Assembly: GCF_014653575.1 (NCBI RefSeq)
Contig: NZ_BNAQ01000005.1
Span: 1-64,000 of the forward strand
Length of the DNA stretch: 64,000 bases
Direction: 5' to 3'
Source of the DNA: Sphingomonas glacialis
GTDB taxonomy: Bacteria; Pseudomonadota; Alphaproteobacteria; Sphingomonadales; Sphingomonadaceae
The notes beneath the pieces are model-generated. The model was not told the DNA's origin and searched no databases. It saw only the letters and a program-made list of their open reading frames with translations. Positions within the stretch are counted from its first letter, which is position 1. Each line of letters opens with the position of its first letter. Both the position numbers and the translations under genes were made by a program. Below, piece after piece: positions 18,066 to 27,193 of the stretch.

Positions 18066-18429
18066 GCGTTTTCTCGTGGTTGCGGGAAGCGGGGGGGCGT
18101 TCGGTTGCGAGGCAGCCTATCCTGACGGATCGGGCGGGACGAAGCGCAACCTTGCCAGATCGCGCCCGGGCGCGACAGGGCCGACGGCATCCATCCCCGC
18201 AGGCGTGCCCCGTTCGCCTGCGGACGCGCAATCCTAAGGATGTGGGTTGCTGCTGGAGGTCTCGTCCCGACGCTGGCGATGCGCGCCGAGAAGAGAGCGC
18301 AGCGCGACGCAAGCGGATGTCGGGGTGGCGTTCGCTGCGGTCGGACAGATCGACGGCGCGCTGCCTGAGCCGGGTCGCCCAAGTGCACGCATCTCGACTT
18401 GTCCCGCCGGGAGCGGGTAGGGATTGGGG
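18066..18429. promoter_or_regulatory. divergent intergenic region between peptidase genes
   Basis: The 364 bp between the starts of the aminopeptidase P and oligopeptidase B genes must contain both promoters. I do not recognise a clear -35/-10 pair, operator or small gene. The segment is as GC-rich as the coding regions. Confidence 0.35.
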
Positions 18430-20490
18430 ATGACAGACCTTACCCCGCCCGTCGCGCAGACTCGCGCCCACAGCTTCACCGCACACGGCGTGACCATCGA
18501 AGACCCGTACGCGTGGCTGAAGGACCCCAACTATCCCGAGGTCGACGATACGGACGTGCTCGCCTATCTCGCGGCCGAGAACGCCTATTTCGAAGCCGTG
18601 ATGGCGCCGCACAAGGGGCTGATCGACCGGCTCTACGCCGAGATGAAGGCGCGCATCAAGGAAGACGATTCGTCGGTGCCGCAGAAGGATGGCGACTGGC
18701 TGTATTGGACCTCGTTCGAGACCGGCGGCGAGTATCGCAAATGGTGGCGCAAGCCCGTCGGCGGGGGCGAGCCCGACCTGATCCTCGACGAGGTCGCGCT
18801 GGCCGAGGGCAAGGAATATTTCCGTTTGGGCGCCTTCTCGGTGTCGAACGACGGGCGGCTGCTCGCCTATGCGATCGACGACAATGGCTCGGAGCGGTTC
18901 GAGGTGCGCGTCAAGGATCTGACGAGCGGCGCACATCTGCCCGACGTCATTCCGGGGATGCTGTCGGAGATCGTCTGGACCGCCGACGACAAGGGCTTCC
19001 TCTACGGCCTCGCCAACGAGCAGTGGCGCACCGACAATGCGAGGCTGCACTGGCTCGGCACGCCGGTCGCCGACGATGTCGAATTGTTCAAGGAAGCCGA
19101 TGAGGGCTTCCGCGTCGGCGTCAGCGAGACGAGCGACCGAAAGTGGATCGTGCTGTCGAGCGGCGACCATGTGACGAGCGAGATCTACCTGCTCCCGGCG
19201 ACCGACCCGCTCGCCACGCCGCTGTGCGTCGCGCCGCGCAAGGTGGGGTGCGAGTACGATGTCGACATGCACGGCGACACGCTGTTCATCCACACCAACG
19301 ACACCGACCCCAATTTCCGGCTGTGCACCGCGCATATCTCGGCGCCGGGCGAGTGGGTCGAGAAGATCGGCCCGTCGAAGCATTTCTACATGACGGGGAT
19401 CGACTGCTTCCGCGATTTCTTCATCGTCGACGGGCGCGAGGACGGGTTGGATCAGATCGAGATCCACCGCTACGATGAAGGCATCGCACCACAGCGGATC
19501 GTGTTTCCCGAGGCGAGCTACGATGCCGGCCTCGGCAACAATCCCGAATATGCGATGGACGTGCTGCGCGTCGGCTATGAATCGATGGTCACGCCGGGGA
19601 CCGAATATGATTACGACGTCGCGACGGGCACGCTGACCACGCTCAAGGTGCAGGAAATCCCTTCCGGCTATGACGGCGACAGATATCGCACCGAGCGGCT
19701 CAAGATCGCCGCGCGCGACGGCACCGAAGTGCCGGTGTCGATCGTCTACCCCAAGGACTTCCCGCGCGACGGCAGCCGGCCGATCTATCTCTATGCGTAC
19801 GGCGCGTATGGCTATGCGATCCCGCCGGGCTTCTCGACCGGGCGGCTGTCGCTGCTCGATCGCGGCTTTGCCTATGCCATCGCGCATATCCGCGGCGGGG
19901 ACGATCTCGGCCAGCAATGGTATCTCGACGGCAAGCTCCAGAAGCGCGCCAACACCTTCAACGATTTCGTCGATGTGGCGAAGGGGCTGATCGCGGGCGG
20001 CTGGACCTCGGCCGGCAAGATCGCAATCGCGGGCCGTTCGGCCGGCGGCGAGTTGATGGGTGCGGTGGTCAATTCCGATCCCGAACTGTGGGGCGCGGTG
20101 ATTGCCGACGTGCCGTTCGTCGACGTGCTCAACACGATGCTGGATGCCGAACTGCCGCTGACGCCGGGCGAGTGGCCCGAATGGGGCAACCCGATCGAGG
20201 ATAAGGCGGCGTTCGAACTGATCCGCGGGTACTCGCCGTATGACCAGGTGAAGGCGCAGGCCTATCCGCCGATGTTCATCAGCGGCGGGCTCAATGATCC
20301 GCGCGTGACCTATTGGGAGCCCGCGAAATGGGCGGCCAAGCTGCGCAGCGTGAAGACCGATAGCAACGTGCTGCTGCTCAAGACCAACATGGGCGCGGGG
20401 CATGGCGGCAAGTCGGGGCGCTTCGAAAGCCTGCGCGAGGCGGCCGAGGAGCATGCCTTCGTGCTGTGGCAATTGGGCGTCGAGGCTTAG
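18430..20490 (+). CDS. oligopeptidase B (S9A serine peptidase)
   Basis: A 686-residue prolyl oligopeptidase family enzyme that cleaves short peptides after basic residues. The N-terminal beta-propeller (about residues 70-400) is followed by an alpha/beta hydrolase domain. The nucleophile Ser lies in GRSAGGELMGAVV, the Asp in SGGLNDPRVTYWEP and the His in NMGAGHGGKSGRF. LYAYGAYGYAIPP and RGGDDLGQQWY are typical of oligopeptidase B. ATG at 18430 with AGGGA upstream is used rather than a TTG two codons earlier. No signal peptide, so cytosolic. Confidence 0.93.
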   Translation: MTDLTPPVAQTRAHSFTAHGVTIEDPYAWLKDPNYPEVDDTDVLAYLAAENAYFEAVMAPHKGLIDRLYAEMKARIKEDDSSVPQKDGDWLYWTSFETGGEYRKWWRKPVGGGEPDLILDEVALAEGKEYFRLGAFSVSNDGRLLAYAIDDNGSERFEVRVKDLTSGAHLPDVIPGMLSEIVWTADDKGFLYGLANEQWRTDNARLHWLGTPVADDVELFKEADEGFRVGVSETSDRKWIVLSSGDHVTSEIYLLPATDPLATPLCVAPRKVGCEYDVDMHGDTLFIHTNDTDPNFRLCTAHISAPGEWVEKIGPSKHFYMTGIDCFRDFFIVDGREDGLDQIEIHRYDEGIAPQRIVFPEASYDAGLGNNPEYAMDVLRVGYESMVTPGTEYDYDVATGTLTTLKVQEIPSGYDGDRYRTERLKIAARDGTEVPVSIVYPKDFPRDGSRPIYLYAYGAYGYAIPPGFSTGRLSLLDRGFAYAIAHIRGGDDLGQQWYLDGKLQKRANTFNDFVDVAKGLIAGGWTSAGKIAIAGRSAGGELMGAVVNSDPELWGAVIADVPFVDVLNTMLDAELPLTPGEWPEWGNPIEDKAAFELIRGYSPYDQVKAQAYPPMFISGGLNDPRVTYWEPAKWAAKLRSVKTDSNVLLLKTNMGAGHGGKSGRFESLREAAEEHAFVLWQLGVEA

Positions 20491-20515
20491 CTGCGATGAC
20501 GGTGGAGCCCTTCCT

Positions 20516-20601
20516 CCGTCACCCCCGCGAAAGCGGGGGCCCCGCTGCCTGGCGCGGTTCGAGAGGAAGAAGCGGGATCCCCGCTTCCGCGGGGATGACG
20601 G
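20516..20601. repeat. REP-like palindromic element, type A (intergenic)
   Basis: An imperfect inverted repeat: CCGTCACCCCCGCGAAAG at 20516-20533 and its counterpart ending in GGGGATGACGG at 20601, separated by a short loop. Each arm is itself a hairpin (CCCCCGC-GAAA-GCGGGGG). The same element, more perfectly paired, occurs inside flgI at 48262-48346. A partial end (GATGACGGTGG) precedes it near 20496. It lies 26 bp after the oligopeptidase B stop and may serve as its terminator. Confidence 0.85.
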
Positions 20602-20632
20602 TGGGGACTGAAGCAAGAGGCGGCGTACGCTA

Positions 20633-21208
20633 GTGTCGATCGAAACGATCATTGCGAAATATGGGCTGGCTGCGCTGTTTCTCGGCGCCGGCATCGAGGG
20701 CGAGACCGTCGTCGTCGCGGGTGGGTTGCTGTCGCACAAGGGGCTGCTCCCGCTGCCCGGTGCGATGGCGGCGGCGGCGGCGGGGTCGTTCGTCGCCGAC
20801 CAGATCTTCTTCAGCGCCGGGCGCTATTTCCGCGGCAAGGCGTGGGTCAAACGCCAGCAGCAGCGTCCGATCTTCGCGCGCGCGCTGGGATTGCTCGAAC
20901 GCTATCCGATCGGCTTCATCTTCGCCTTCCGCTTCATCTACGGCTTCCGCACGATCAGCCCGATCGCGATTGGCACGACCAGGGTCGAGACCAAGCTGTT
21001 CCTGCTGATCAATGCGATCGCGGCGGTGGTATGGGGGATCGTCTTCACCGGAATCGGCTATCTGTTCGGGCACAGTTTCGAAAAACTGATCGAGCGCTTC
21101 CTGCCCGACAAGCATGCGATCCTGATCGTCGGCGGCGCGGTCGTCGCTGTCGCCGCGATCGTCGGGGCGATCCATTGGTGGCGCACGCGCGGGAAAGCCG
21201 CGACGTGA
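20633..21208 (+). CDS. DedA family membrane protein
   Basis: A 191-residue inner membrane protein of the DedA/VTT family, implicated in undecaprenyl-phosphate or phospholipid recycling. Visible are an N-terminal re-entrant hydrophobic segment, the acidic EGET near residue 22, and the family's basic motif FAFRFIYGFRTISPIAIG, followed by two or three C-terminal helices. GTG start with AAGAGG 12 nt upstream. It overlaps the thioesterase gene by 4 bp (GTGA). Confidence 0.88.
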   Translation: MSIETIIAKYGLAALFLGAGIEGETVVVAGGLLSHKGLLPLPGAMAAAAAGSFVADQIFFSAGRYFRGKAWVKRQQQRPIFARALGLLERYPIGFIFAFRFIYGFRTISPIAIGTTRVETKLFLLINAIAAVVWGIVFTGIGYLFGHSFEKLIERFLPDKHAILIVGGAVVAVAAIVGAIHWWRTRGKAAT

Positions 21209-21594
21209 GCCGCTTCGTGCAGGCGATCACCGCGAGCGCCGCCGACATCGACGAGCTCGGCCACGTCAACAATGCGGTATGGGTGCGCTGGATCCAGGAG
21301 ATCGCGGTGGCGCACTGGATGGCGCAGGCGCTGCCCGAGCATCGCGACGCCTATTTCTGGGTCGTGACGCGGCACGAGGTCGATTATCGCGGCAATGTCG
21401 GTGTCGGCGAGACGGTAACCGGCGAGACCTGGGTTGCCGCGGCACCCAAGGGCGCGCGCTTCGACCGCGCGGTGCGCTTCACCGGAGCCGACGGCAAGGT
21501 GAAGGTCGAGGCGGTGACGACTTGGGCGATGCTCGACCGCGCGACCGGCAAGCTCGCGCGGGTGCGCGACGAGATCGCCGCGCCGTTTTTGTGA
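21205..21594 (+). CDS. acyl-CoA thioesterase, 4HBT hot-dog fold
   Basis: A 129-residue single hot-dog domain protein of the YbgC/FadM/4-hydroxybenzoyl-CoA thioesterase group. The N-terminal motif DELGHVNNAVWVRWIQEI contains the conserved Asp and the HxxN signature, and VDYRGNVGVGETV is the following strand region. It likely hydrolyses acyl-CoA thioesters. The GTG at 21205 is chosen because it overlaps the dedA stop by 4 bp and places the motif at the usual distance from the N terminus; the longer open frame from 20842 lies inside dedA. Confidence 0.87.
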   Translation: MSRFVQAITASAADIDELGHVNNAVWVRWIQEIAVAHWMAQALPEHRDAYFWVVTRHEVDYRGNVGVGETVTGETWVAAAPKGARFDRAVRFTGADGKVKVEAVTTWAMLDRATGKLARVRDEIAAPFL

Positions 21595-21658
21595 CGCGGG
21601 CGGAACCTGTGCGGCGCCCGAGGGCTTGGTTGTCTCAAGCTTTTGAAAGGCCGCAGCG

Positions 21659-22285
21659 ATGCTCGAACATGTCCCCGAATGGCTTGGCGCCAGTTTGCGC
21701 AACATCCGCGCCGGTGCCGAGCATCTCGCGATCGTCCATCCCGCGCTCGGCGTCGGCGCGGTCGAGATTGCGCTGAGCAGCCCGGCGTTCGGCGATTTTG
21801 CCGAGATGCCGGCGCGCTTCACCGCCGATGGCGCGGGCGTCTCGCCGCCACTCCACTGGGCCGACGCGCCGGCCGGGACGCAGAGCCTCGCGCTGATCGT
21901 CGAGGATGCCGATTCGCCGACGCCCGCGCCGCTGGTGCACGCGATCCTGTGGGGCATGAACGTCGCGACGACGGGGCTTGCCGAGGGCGCGATTGCCGCC
22001 GACGGCGCGGCGGGGGCGATCGGGATCAACTCGTATCTGTCGCAAGGCTGGCTCGCGCCCGATCCGCCGAGCGGGCATGGCGAGCATCGCTACGTTTTCC
22101 AGCTGTTCGCGCTCGATTGCTCGCCCGAGGATCTGGGGGATGGCCCGGGGCGCGGGGCGGTGCTCAATGCGATGGCGGGGCATGTGATCGGTGCCGGGAT
22201 TCTGACCGGGCTCTATTCGCGCGGTGAGGTCGTCGATGCGCCGGTGGGTGACGCGGCCGCGATTGGCGGACCAGCGGTAGCGTAG
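21659..22285 (+). CDS. YbhB/YbcL family Raf kinase inhibitor-like (PEBP) protein
   Basis: A 208-residue phosphatidylethanolamine-binding-protein fold. Family motifs include FTADGAGVSPPLHW, ALIVEDADSPTPAPLVHAIL (the D-x-D-x-P ligand site) and the GHGEHRYVFQLFAL block. About 30 residues precede the domain, and the protein is slightly longer than E. coli YbhB. No signal peptide. Biochemical function of bacterial members is poorly defined, so none is assigned. Confidence 0.88.
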   Translation: MLEHVPEWLGASLRNIRAGAEHLAIVHPALGVGAVEIALSSPAFGDFAEMPARFTADGAGVSPPLHWADAPAGTQSLALIVEDADSPTPAPLVHAILWGMNVATTGLAEGAIAADGAAGAIGINSYLSQGWLAPDPPSGHGEHRYVFQLFALDCSPEDLGDGPGRGAVLNAMAGHVIGAGILTGLYSRGEVVDAPVGDAAAIGGPAVA

Positions 22286-22292
22286 GTGTCGC

Positions 22293-22316
22293 GCCCCTCC
22301 CCTTCAGGGGAGGGGC
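22293..22316. terminator. palindromic hairpin between convergent genes
   Basis: A perfect 11-bp stem, GCCCCTCCCCT with AGGGGAGGGGC, around a 2-nt spacer, in the 38 bp between the convergent PEBP and ppc stop codons. Followed by TTTC on the plus strand. It probably acts as a bidirectional terminator, though its sequence also resembles the C-rich arms of the palindromic repeat inside gluQ. Confidence 0.6.
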
Positions 22317-22323
22317 TTTCAGG

Positions 22324-25017
22324 TTAGCCGCTGTTGCGCAGCGCGGTCGCGATCGCGTTGATCGACAGCAGGATGCCTTCGCCGATCCGCTCGTCCTCGT
22401 CACCCGCGCGGCGGCGCTTGATCAGCTCGATCTGGAGCAGGTTGAGCGGCTCGATATACGGCAGCCGCAGCCGGATCGATGCGGCGAGCGCGGGATGCGC
22501 CTGCAGCAGCCGCGTCTGCCCGGTGATCTCGAGCAAGCCGTCATGCGCTTGCTGCCAGCCACCCACGATCCGCGGGAAGATCGCGTCGGCCAGCGCGCGA
22601 TCCTCGACCAGCGTCGCGTAGCGCGCGGCGATGTCCATGTCGGACTTGGCGATCACCTGCTCCATATTGGCAAGGCTTGCAGCGAAGAACGGCCAGCCCT
22701 GGGCCATCTCGGCGAGCAGCCCCTTGTCCTCGAAGCTGCTCAGCGCCTGGCCGACGCCGTACCAGCCCGGCAGCATCACGCGCGCCTGCGCCCAGCTGAA
22801 CACCCACGGAATCGCGCGCAGATCCTCGATCTTGTCGGACTTGGTCCGGCTCGCCGGGCGGCTGCCGATCTTGAGGCCGGCAATCTCGACGATCGGCGTC
22901 ATCTGGCGGAAGAAAGTGCGGAAGCCCTCGGTGCCATAGACCAGCCCGCGATACGCTTCGAAGGCCGACGCCGAGAGCGTGTCCATCGCCGCCGAGAAAC
23001 GCCGCGTGTCGGCGGCCGAAAGCGCATCGGGCTCGAGGCTGGCGAGCAAGGTGGCCGAGGCCATCGCCTCGAGATTGGTGATCGCGCTGTCGCGCGTGCC
23101 ATATTTGCCCGCGATCACCTCGCCCTGCTCGGTGATGCGGATGCGGCCCTGGACGGTGCCCGACGGCTGCGCGCGGATCGCCGCGAAGGCCGAGCCGCCG
23201 CCACGCCCGACCGCGCCGCCGCGGCCGTGGAACAGCTGCATGCCCACACCCGCGCCGGCGAACACGCCCTTCAGCGCGGTCGAGGCCTTCGACAGGCTCC
23301 ACGTCGAGGTGAGATAGCCGCCATCCTTGTTGCTGTCGGAATAGCCGATCATCACTTCCTGGAAGCTGCGCGCCGCGGTGATGCCGCGCACTTCGGGCAG
23401 CGAGAACCATTCGGTCATGATGCCGGGCGCGGCCTCGAGATCGCCGATCGTCTCGAACAGCGGCACCGCCATGATCGCCGCGCTAGGCGTCGCGCCGCCG
23501 CGGTAGAGCCCGACCTCCTTGAGCAGAATGTTGAGCTCGAGCAGGTCGGACACCGATTGCGCCATCGAGACGATGTGCTGGACGATGCACGCCGGGCCGT
23601 AGGTGGCGTGCGCCTCGGCGGCGGCGCGGACGATCGCGAGTTCGGACTTCGTCTCGTCCGAATAGTCGGCGAACGGGCTGGCGAGCGGCCGCGCGTTCGA
23701 CAGTTCGTGGCGCAGCAGCGAGACACGCTGCGATTCGTTGAGCGACAGGTAATCCGCCTCGACACCCGCCACCTTGAGCAGTTCGGCGACGACGCGTTCG
23801 TGCACCGCGCTGTTCTGACGCAGATCGAGCGTCGCCAGATGGAAGCCGAAGGTCTCGCACGCGCGGATCAACCGGCCGAGCGCCCCGCCCGACGACAGCG
23901 CGCCGCCGCCCGACCGAAGCGCGCGCGCGATCGTGACGAGATCGGCGCGGAACGCCTGTGGATCGGCATAGCGTTCGCCCTTGAGCGCAGCGGCGCGCGG
24001 CGCCGGCTTGCCGGTGAGCGCGAGATGCGTCGCGGCGAGGCGCGCGTAGATGCCCGACAGCGCACGGCGATACGGCTCGTCGCTGCGGCTCTCGGCGGTG
24101 TCGCCGCTGGCATCGGCGAGCGCGATCACCGCGTCGTCGGCGGGCGCGAGATTGGTCGAGATCGACAGCTCGGCGCCGAGCGCATGGACCGCGTCGAGGT
24201 AATAGCCGAGCACCGCTTCGCTCGCCTTGGCGAGCGCGGTCTTGAGGCTGTCGGCGGTGACGAACGGGTTGCCGTCGCGGTCGCCGCCGATCCAGCTGCC
24301 GGGCTTGAGGAAGCTCGGCACGCGCTCGCCGAGCGCGCGGTCCCAGCGCTGGTAGAGCGCGGGCAGCGCGGGCAGAAAGACGTCGCGCAGATACGACAGT
24401 GCGATCTCGACCTCGTCGGTGACGTAGAGCCGTTCGCGGCGCAGCACACGCGTCTGCCACAGCAGCGCGATCTGGCGCAGGATCGCTTCCTCGACGTCGT
24501 CGCCATCGGGCGTCTCGTGGACGTCGGCATCGCGCAGCCGCATCAGCGCCGCGATCCGGTTGCGATGGTCGATCATCGACTTGCGGCGGACTTCGGTTGG
24601 ATGCGCGGTGAGGACGGGGGCGATCAGCGCATGGTGGAGCAAGTCCATCACCTGCGCCTTGTCGATCCCTTCGCCGGCGAGCCGTTCGAGCGCGGCGGCA
24701 AGATCGGCGCCCTGTTCGGCGGCGACGCCTTGGCGATCCTCGGCAAGATTGGCGAGCATCGAAAACAGCATGAAACCGCGCACGAAATCGAGCGTCTCGT
24801 CTAGACTCAGCGCATCGAGGCCGAGATCAGCCTCGGGCCCCCCGTCGCCATTCTTGGTGCGATGCCGGTCGACCGAGGCGGCGCGGATCGATTCGGTCCG
24901 CGCGTAGAGCGCGTCGCCGCCATAGGTGCGGATCACGTCGCCGAGCAATTTGCCCAGAAAACGAATGTCGGGATTGTTTGCGATTCCGGGGAGGTCAGCC
25001 ATGATTTCATGCTGCAT
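22324..25017 (-). CDS. ppc: phosphoenolpyruvate carboxylase
   Basis: An 897-residue enzyme that fixes bicarbonate onto PEP to make oxaloacetate, an anaplerotic step. Seen are the catalytic TAHPTEVRRKS with its His, GGDRDGNPFVT, the second signature GYSDSNKDGGYLTSTW, and the glycine-rich FHGRGGAVGRGGG, and it ends in LRNSG, close to the usual NTG terminus. Full length for the bacterial family. The start may be 25017 or an in-frame ATG at 25002 (MADLPG); neither has a clear ribosome site. Confidence 0.96.
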   Translation of the reverse strand: MQHEIMADLPGIANNPDIRFLGKLLGDVIRTYGGDALYARTESIRAASVDRHRTKNGDGGPEADLGLDALSLDETLDFVRGFMLFSMLANLAEDRQGVAAEQGADLAAALERLAGEGIDKAQVMDLLHHALIAPVLTAHPTEVRRKSMIDHRNRIAALMRLRDADVHETPDGDDVEEAILRQIALLWQTRVLRRERLYVTDEVEIALSYLRDVFLPALPALYQRWDRALGERVPSFLKPGSWIGGDRDGNPFVTADSLKTALAKASEAVLGYYLDAVHALGAELSISTNLAPADDAVIALADASGDTAESRSDEPYRRALSGIYARLAATHLALTGKPAPRAAALKGERYADPQAFRADLVTIARALRSGGGALSSGGALGRLIRACETFGFHLATLDLRQNSAVHERVVAELLKVAGVEADYLSLNESQRVSLLRHELSNARPLASPFADYSDETKSELAIVRAAAEAHATYGPACIVQHIVSMAQSVSDLLELNILLKEVGLYRGGATPSAAIMAVPLFETIGDLEAAPGIMTEWFSLPEVRGITAARSFQEVMIGYSDSNKDGGYLTSTWSLSKASTALKGVFAGAGVGMQLFHGRGGAVGRGGGSAFAAIRAQPSGTVQGRIRITEQGEVIAGKYGTRDSAITNLEAMASATLLASLEPDALSAADTRRFSAAMDTLSASAFEAYRGLVYGTEGFRTFFRQMTPIVEIAGLKIGSRPASRTKSDKIEDLRAIPWVFSWAQARVMLPGWYGVGQALSSFEDKGLLAEMAQGWPFFAASLANMEQVIAKSDMDIAARYATLVEDRALADAIFPRIVGGWQQAHDGLLEITGQTRLLQAHPALAASIRLRLPYIEPLNLLQIELIKRRRAGDEDERIGEGILLSINAIATALRNSG

Positions 25018-25048
25018 TGCGGCAGCGGCGCGGTCAATCGCTTGTCGA

Positions 25049-25447
25049 TTATTTCACTGCTGCGGCGGACGACGCATTGTTCGAAGCATCCTCGGCGGTG
25101 CGCGCCGCGCTGCTCTCGACGTTGGTCAGCAAGCCGTCGTGGTTGGCATCCTCGCGGTCGAAGCGCGCGAGGCTCCCGCTGATGAATTCGCGGTGGGTGA
25201 TCTTGCCGTCGTGATCGGCATCGAGTGCGTTCAGTCGCTTGGCATATTTAACCGGAACCTCGGACTGCGCGATGGCGCCGTCGAGATTGCGGTCGAGCCG
25301 CGTCCAGCGGGCTTCGAGGAGCGTCTCATATTCGGCGCGCTTGAGCAGCGTCGGGGGCACGAAATTCGCCGCATACTCGTCATTGGTCGGCTTGGATTCG
25401 CATCCTGCCACAAGCAACAGACAGGTCGTGATCATCAGCCGGCGCAT
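25049..25447 (-). CDS. EF-hand lipoprotein
   Basis: A 132-residue small exported protein. The N terminus MRRLMITTCLLLVAGC is a lipoprotein signal with a lipobox ending at Cys16. Three EF-hand-type calcium loops follow: DRNLDGAIAQSE, DADHDGKITHRE and DANHDGLLTNVE. It probably binds calcium in the periplasm or at a membrane; a partner is not evident. The start at 25447 is preferred (GGAG upstream, signal peptide at the right place), whereas an upstream in-frame start would bury the signal. Confidence 0.85.
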   Translation of the reverse strand: MRRLMITTCLLLVAGCESKPTNDEYAANFVPPTLLKRAEYETLLEARWTRLDRNLDGAIAQSEVPVKYAKRLNALDADHDGKITHREFISGSLARFDREDANHDGLLTNVESSAARTAEDASNNASSAAAVK

Positions 25448-25523
25448 TCTCTTCTCCCGTTGAGGGGTGAACGGCGCGCCACGCCGATCGTTCCGGCACT
25501 GTCGTCGGGGCGCCGTCGGCAGC

Positions 25524-26090
25524 TCAGGCCTCGAGCTCGACGTCCCAATACAGCCAGTCGTGCCAGGTATCATGGAGGAAATTGGGCGGATAGCGTCGGC
25601 CGTGTTCCTGCAGCTGCCAGCTGGTCGGGCGGATCGCGTCGATATGCAGCGGCATCCCCGCCTGTTTCGGCGTGCGCCCGCCCTTTTTGAGGTTGCACGG
25701 CGAGCACGCGGTGGCGACATTTTCCCACGTCGTGCGACCGCCCTGCGCGCGCGGGACGATATGATCGAAGGTCAGATCGTTGCCCGCGCCGCAATATTGG
25801 CAGACGAACTTGTCGCGCAGGAACAGGTTGAAGCGCGTGAAGGCGGGGAAGGCGCTGGGGCGGACATACGATTTGAGCGCGATCACCGAGGGCAATTTGA
25901 TCCGCTGCGTCGGGCTGCGCACTTCGCGCTCATATTCGGCGACGATGTCGACGCGGTCGAGGAACACCGCCTTGATCGCGGTCTGCCACGGCCAGACCGA
26001 CAGCGGATAATAGCTCAGCGGGGTGTAGTCCGCGTTGAGCACAAGCGCGGGACAGCCATCGGGGTGGCGGATCAGATCGGGATGGTACAC
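25524..26090 (-). CDS. HNH endonuclease family protein
   Basis: A 188-residue protein with a central HNH domain: zinc-binding CQYCG and CSPCNLKKG flanking the catalytic FDHIVPRAQGGRTTWENV. The N-terminal half (ALVLNADYTPLSYYPLSVW) is typical of a widespread stand-alone bacterial HNH group, whose role is not established. There is no nearby phage or restriction gene, so it looks like a chromosomal household member rather than part of a mobile element. It is divergent from gluQ. Confidence 0.86.
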   Translation of the reverse strand: MYHPDLIRHPDGCPALVLNADYTPLSYYPLSVWPWQTAIKAVFLDRVDIVAEYEREVRSPTQRIKLPSVIALKSYVRPSAFPAFTRFNLFLRDKFVCQYCGAGNDLTFDHIVPRAQGGRTTWENVATACSPCNLKKGGRTPKQAGMPLHIDAIRPTSWQLQEHGRRYPPNFLHDTWHDWLYWDVELEA

Positions 26091-26158
26091 TTCGGCCCCT
26101 CCTTTACCACTGAGTGGCGCTTCCTGCGGGGCTTCAAGCCCATTAGGATGACGCTGTC

Positions 26159-27184
26159 ATGACAGCGCTACCCGTCTCGGACGATTTCAGCACGGCGACC
26201 GACTCGCGGTCAAGTGCGCGCGTGGCCTCGGTCATCACGCGCTTTGCGCCGAGCCCGACCGGGCGGCTGCATCTGGGGCACGCCTTTTCGGCGGTGCGGG
26301 CGCACGACCGTGCGCGGGCGGCCGGCGGGCGGTTTCTGCTGCGGATCGAGGATATCGACGGCACCCGCAGCCGCCCCGAGCATGTCGCGGCGATCGAGGC
26401 CGATTTGCGCTGGCTCGGTTTGGCGTGGGACGGACCGGTGCTGTTCCAATCGACTCGGCTCGATGTCTATGCCGCCGCGCTCGAGCGGTTGCGGGGGATG
26501 GGGCTGCTGTATCCGTGCTTCTGCACGCGCGCCGAAATCGCGGCGAGCTTGAGCGCGCCGCATGGGCCCGAGGCGGTGTATCCGGGGACGTGCCGTGCGC
26601 TCGACGCGGATGCGGTCGCGGCGCGGGTCGCGCACGGGGACCGCTTCGCATGGCGGCTCGATATGGCCAAGGCGCTCGCCCTCGCGCCTCCCCTCCCTGG
26701 AAGGGAGGGGCTGGGGGTGGGTCGGCTAGAGGCGGGTGTTGCGCCCCACTACGGGCCGACCCACCCCTCGATCCCCTCCCGTCCAGGGAGGGGAGGCGTA
26801 AACTTGACTTGGACCGACGAAATCGCCGGCACGATCGTCGCCGATCCGCTCTCGCACGGCGACGTCATCCTCGCGCGCAAGGATGCGCCCGCGAGCTATC
26901 ATCTTGCGGTGACGATCGACGATGCCGCGCAAGGCGTCAGCCATGTCGTGCGCGGAGTCGATCTGTTCGGCGCGACCCATGTCCACCGCCTGCTCCAGGC
27001 GCTGCTCGGTTTTCCGACGCCGATCTATCACCACCATGCGCTGATCGCGGGGCCCGATGGCGCGCGCCTCGCCAAGCGCAATCACGCGCCGACGCTCGAA
27101 AGCCTGCGCCTCGCTGGCGAGGACGGGCCTGCGCTTGCGGCATCGCTGCGCGCGGGCATTGGCTTTGTCGCAGCGAACGCCTAG
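26159..27184 (+). CDS. gluQ: glutamyl-Q tRNA(Asp) synthetase with inserted repeat-encoded segment
   Basis: A 341-residue truncated glutamyl-tRNA synthetase relative that attaches glutamate to queuosine in tRNA-Asp. Motifs include RFAPSPTGRLHLGHAF (HIGH), zinc ligands in YPCFCTRAEI and YPGTC, and LAKRNHAPTLESL in the KMSKS position. It lacks the anticodon-binding domain, as expected for GluQ-RS. Residues about 176-214, between WRLDMAKALA and LTWTDEIAG, are encoded by a palindromic repeat (26685-26798), are rich in Gly/Pro/Arg, and make the protein longer than the usual roughly 290-300 residues. The frame stays open, so the gene may still be functional. Confidence 0.9.
   Translation: MTALPVSDDFSTATDSRSSARVASVITRFAPSPTGRLHLGHAFSAVRAHDRARAAGGRFLLRIEDIDGTRSRPEHVAAIEADLRWLGLAWDGPVLFQSTRLDVYAAALERLRGMGLLYPCFCTRAEIAASLSAPHGPEAVYPGTCRALDADAVAARVAHGDRFAWRLDMAKALALAPPLPGREGLGVGRLEAGVAPHYGPTHPSIPSRPGRGGVNLTWTDEIAGTIVADPLSHGDVILARKDAPASYHLAVTIDDAAQGVSHVVRGVDLFGATHVHRLLQALLGFPTPIYHHHALIAGPDGARLAKRNHAPTLESLRLAGEDGPALAASLRAGIGFVAANA
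26685..26798. repeat. palindromic repeat, type B, inside gluQ
   Basis: A 114-bp element with 16-bp perfect outer arms: CGCCTCCCCTCCCTGG at 26685-26700 and its exact complement at 26783-26798. Pairing continues inward imperfectly through GGGTGGGTCGGC. It is exactly 38 codons long and encodes a Gly/Pro/Arg-rich stretch with no counterpart in the synthetase fold. Confidence 0.88.
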
Positions 27185-27193
27185 ATTGACTGC

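Noticed and set aside
17977..20739. 920-codon minus-strand frame over oligopeptidase B
   Set aside because: Antisense shadow produced by GC-biased third positions; its product is His/Asp/Arg-rich without any domain, while the opposite strand encodes a complete enzyme.
22495..24804. 769-codon plus-strand frame over ppc
   Set aside because: Antisense shadow of PEP carboxylase with no domain and no ribosome site.
25524..26090. HNH gene as a homing endonuclease or restriction enzyme
   Set aside because: No intron, intein, methyltransferase or phage gene is next to it, and the sequence fits a stand-alone chromosomal family.
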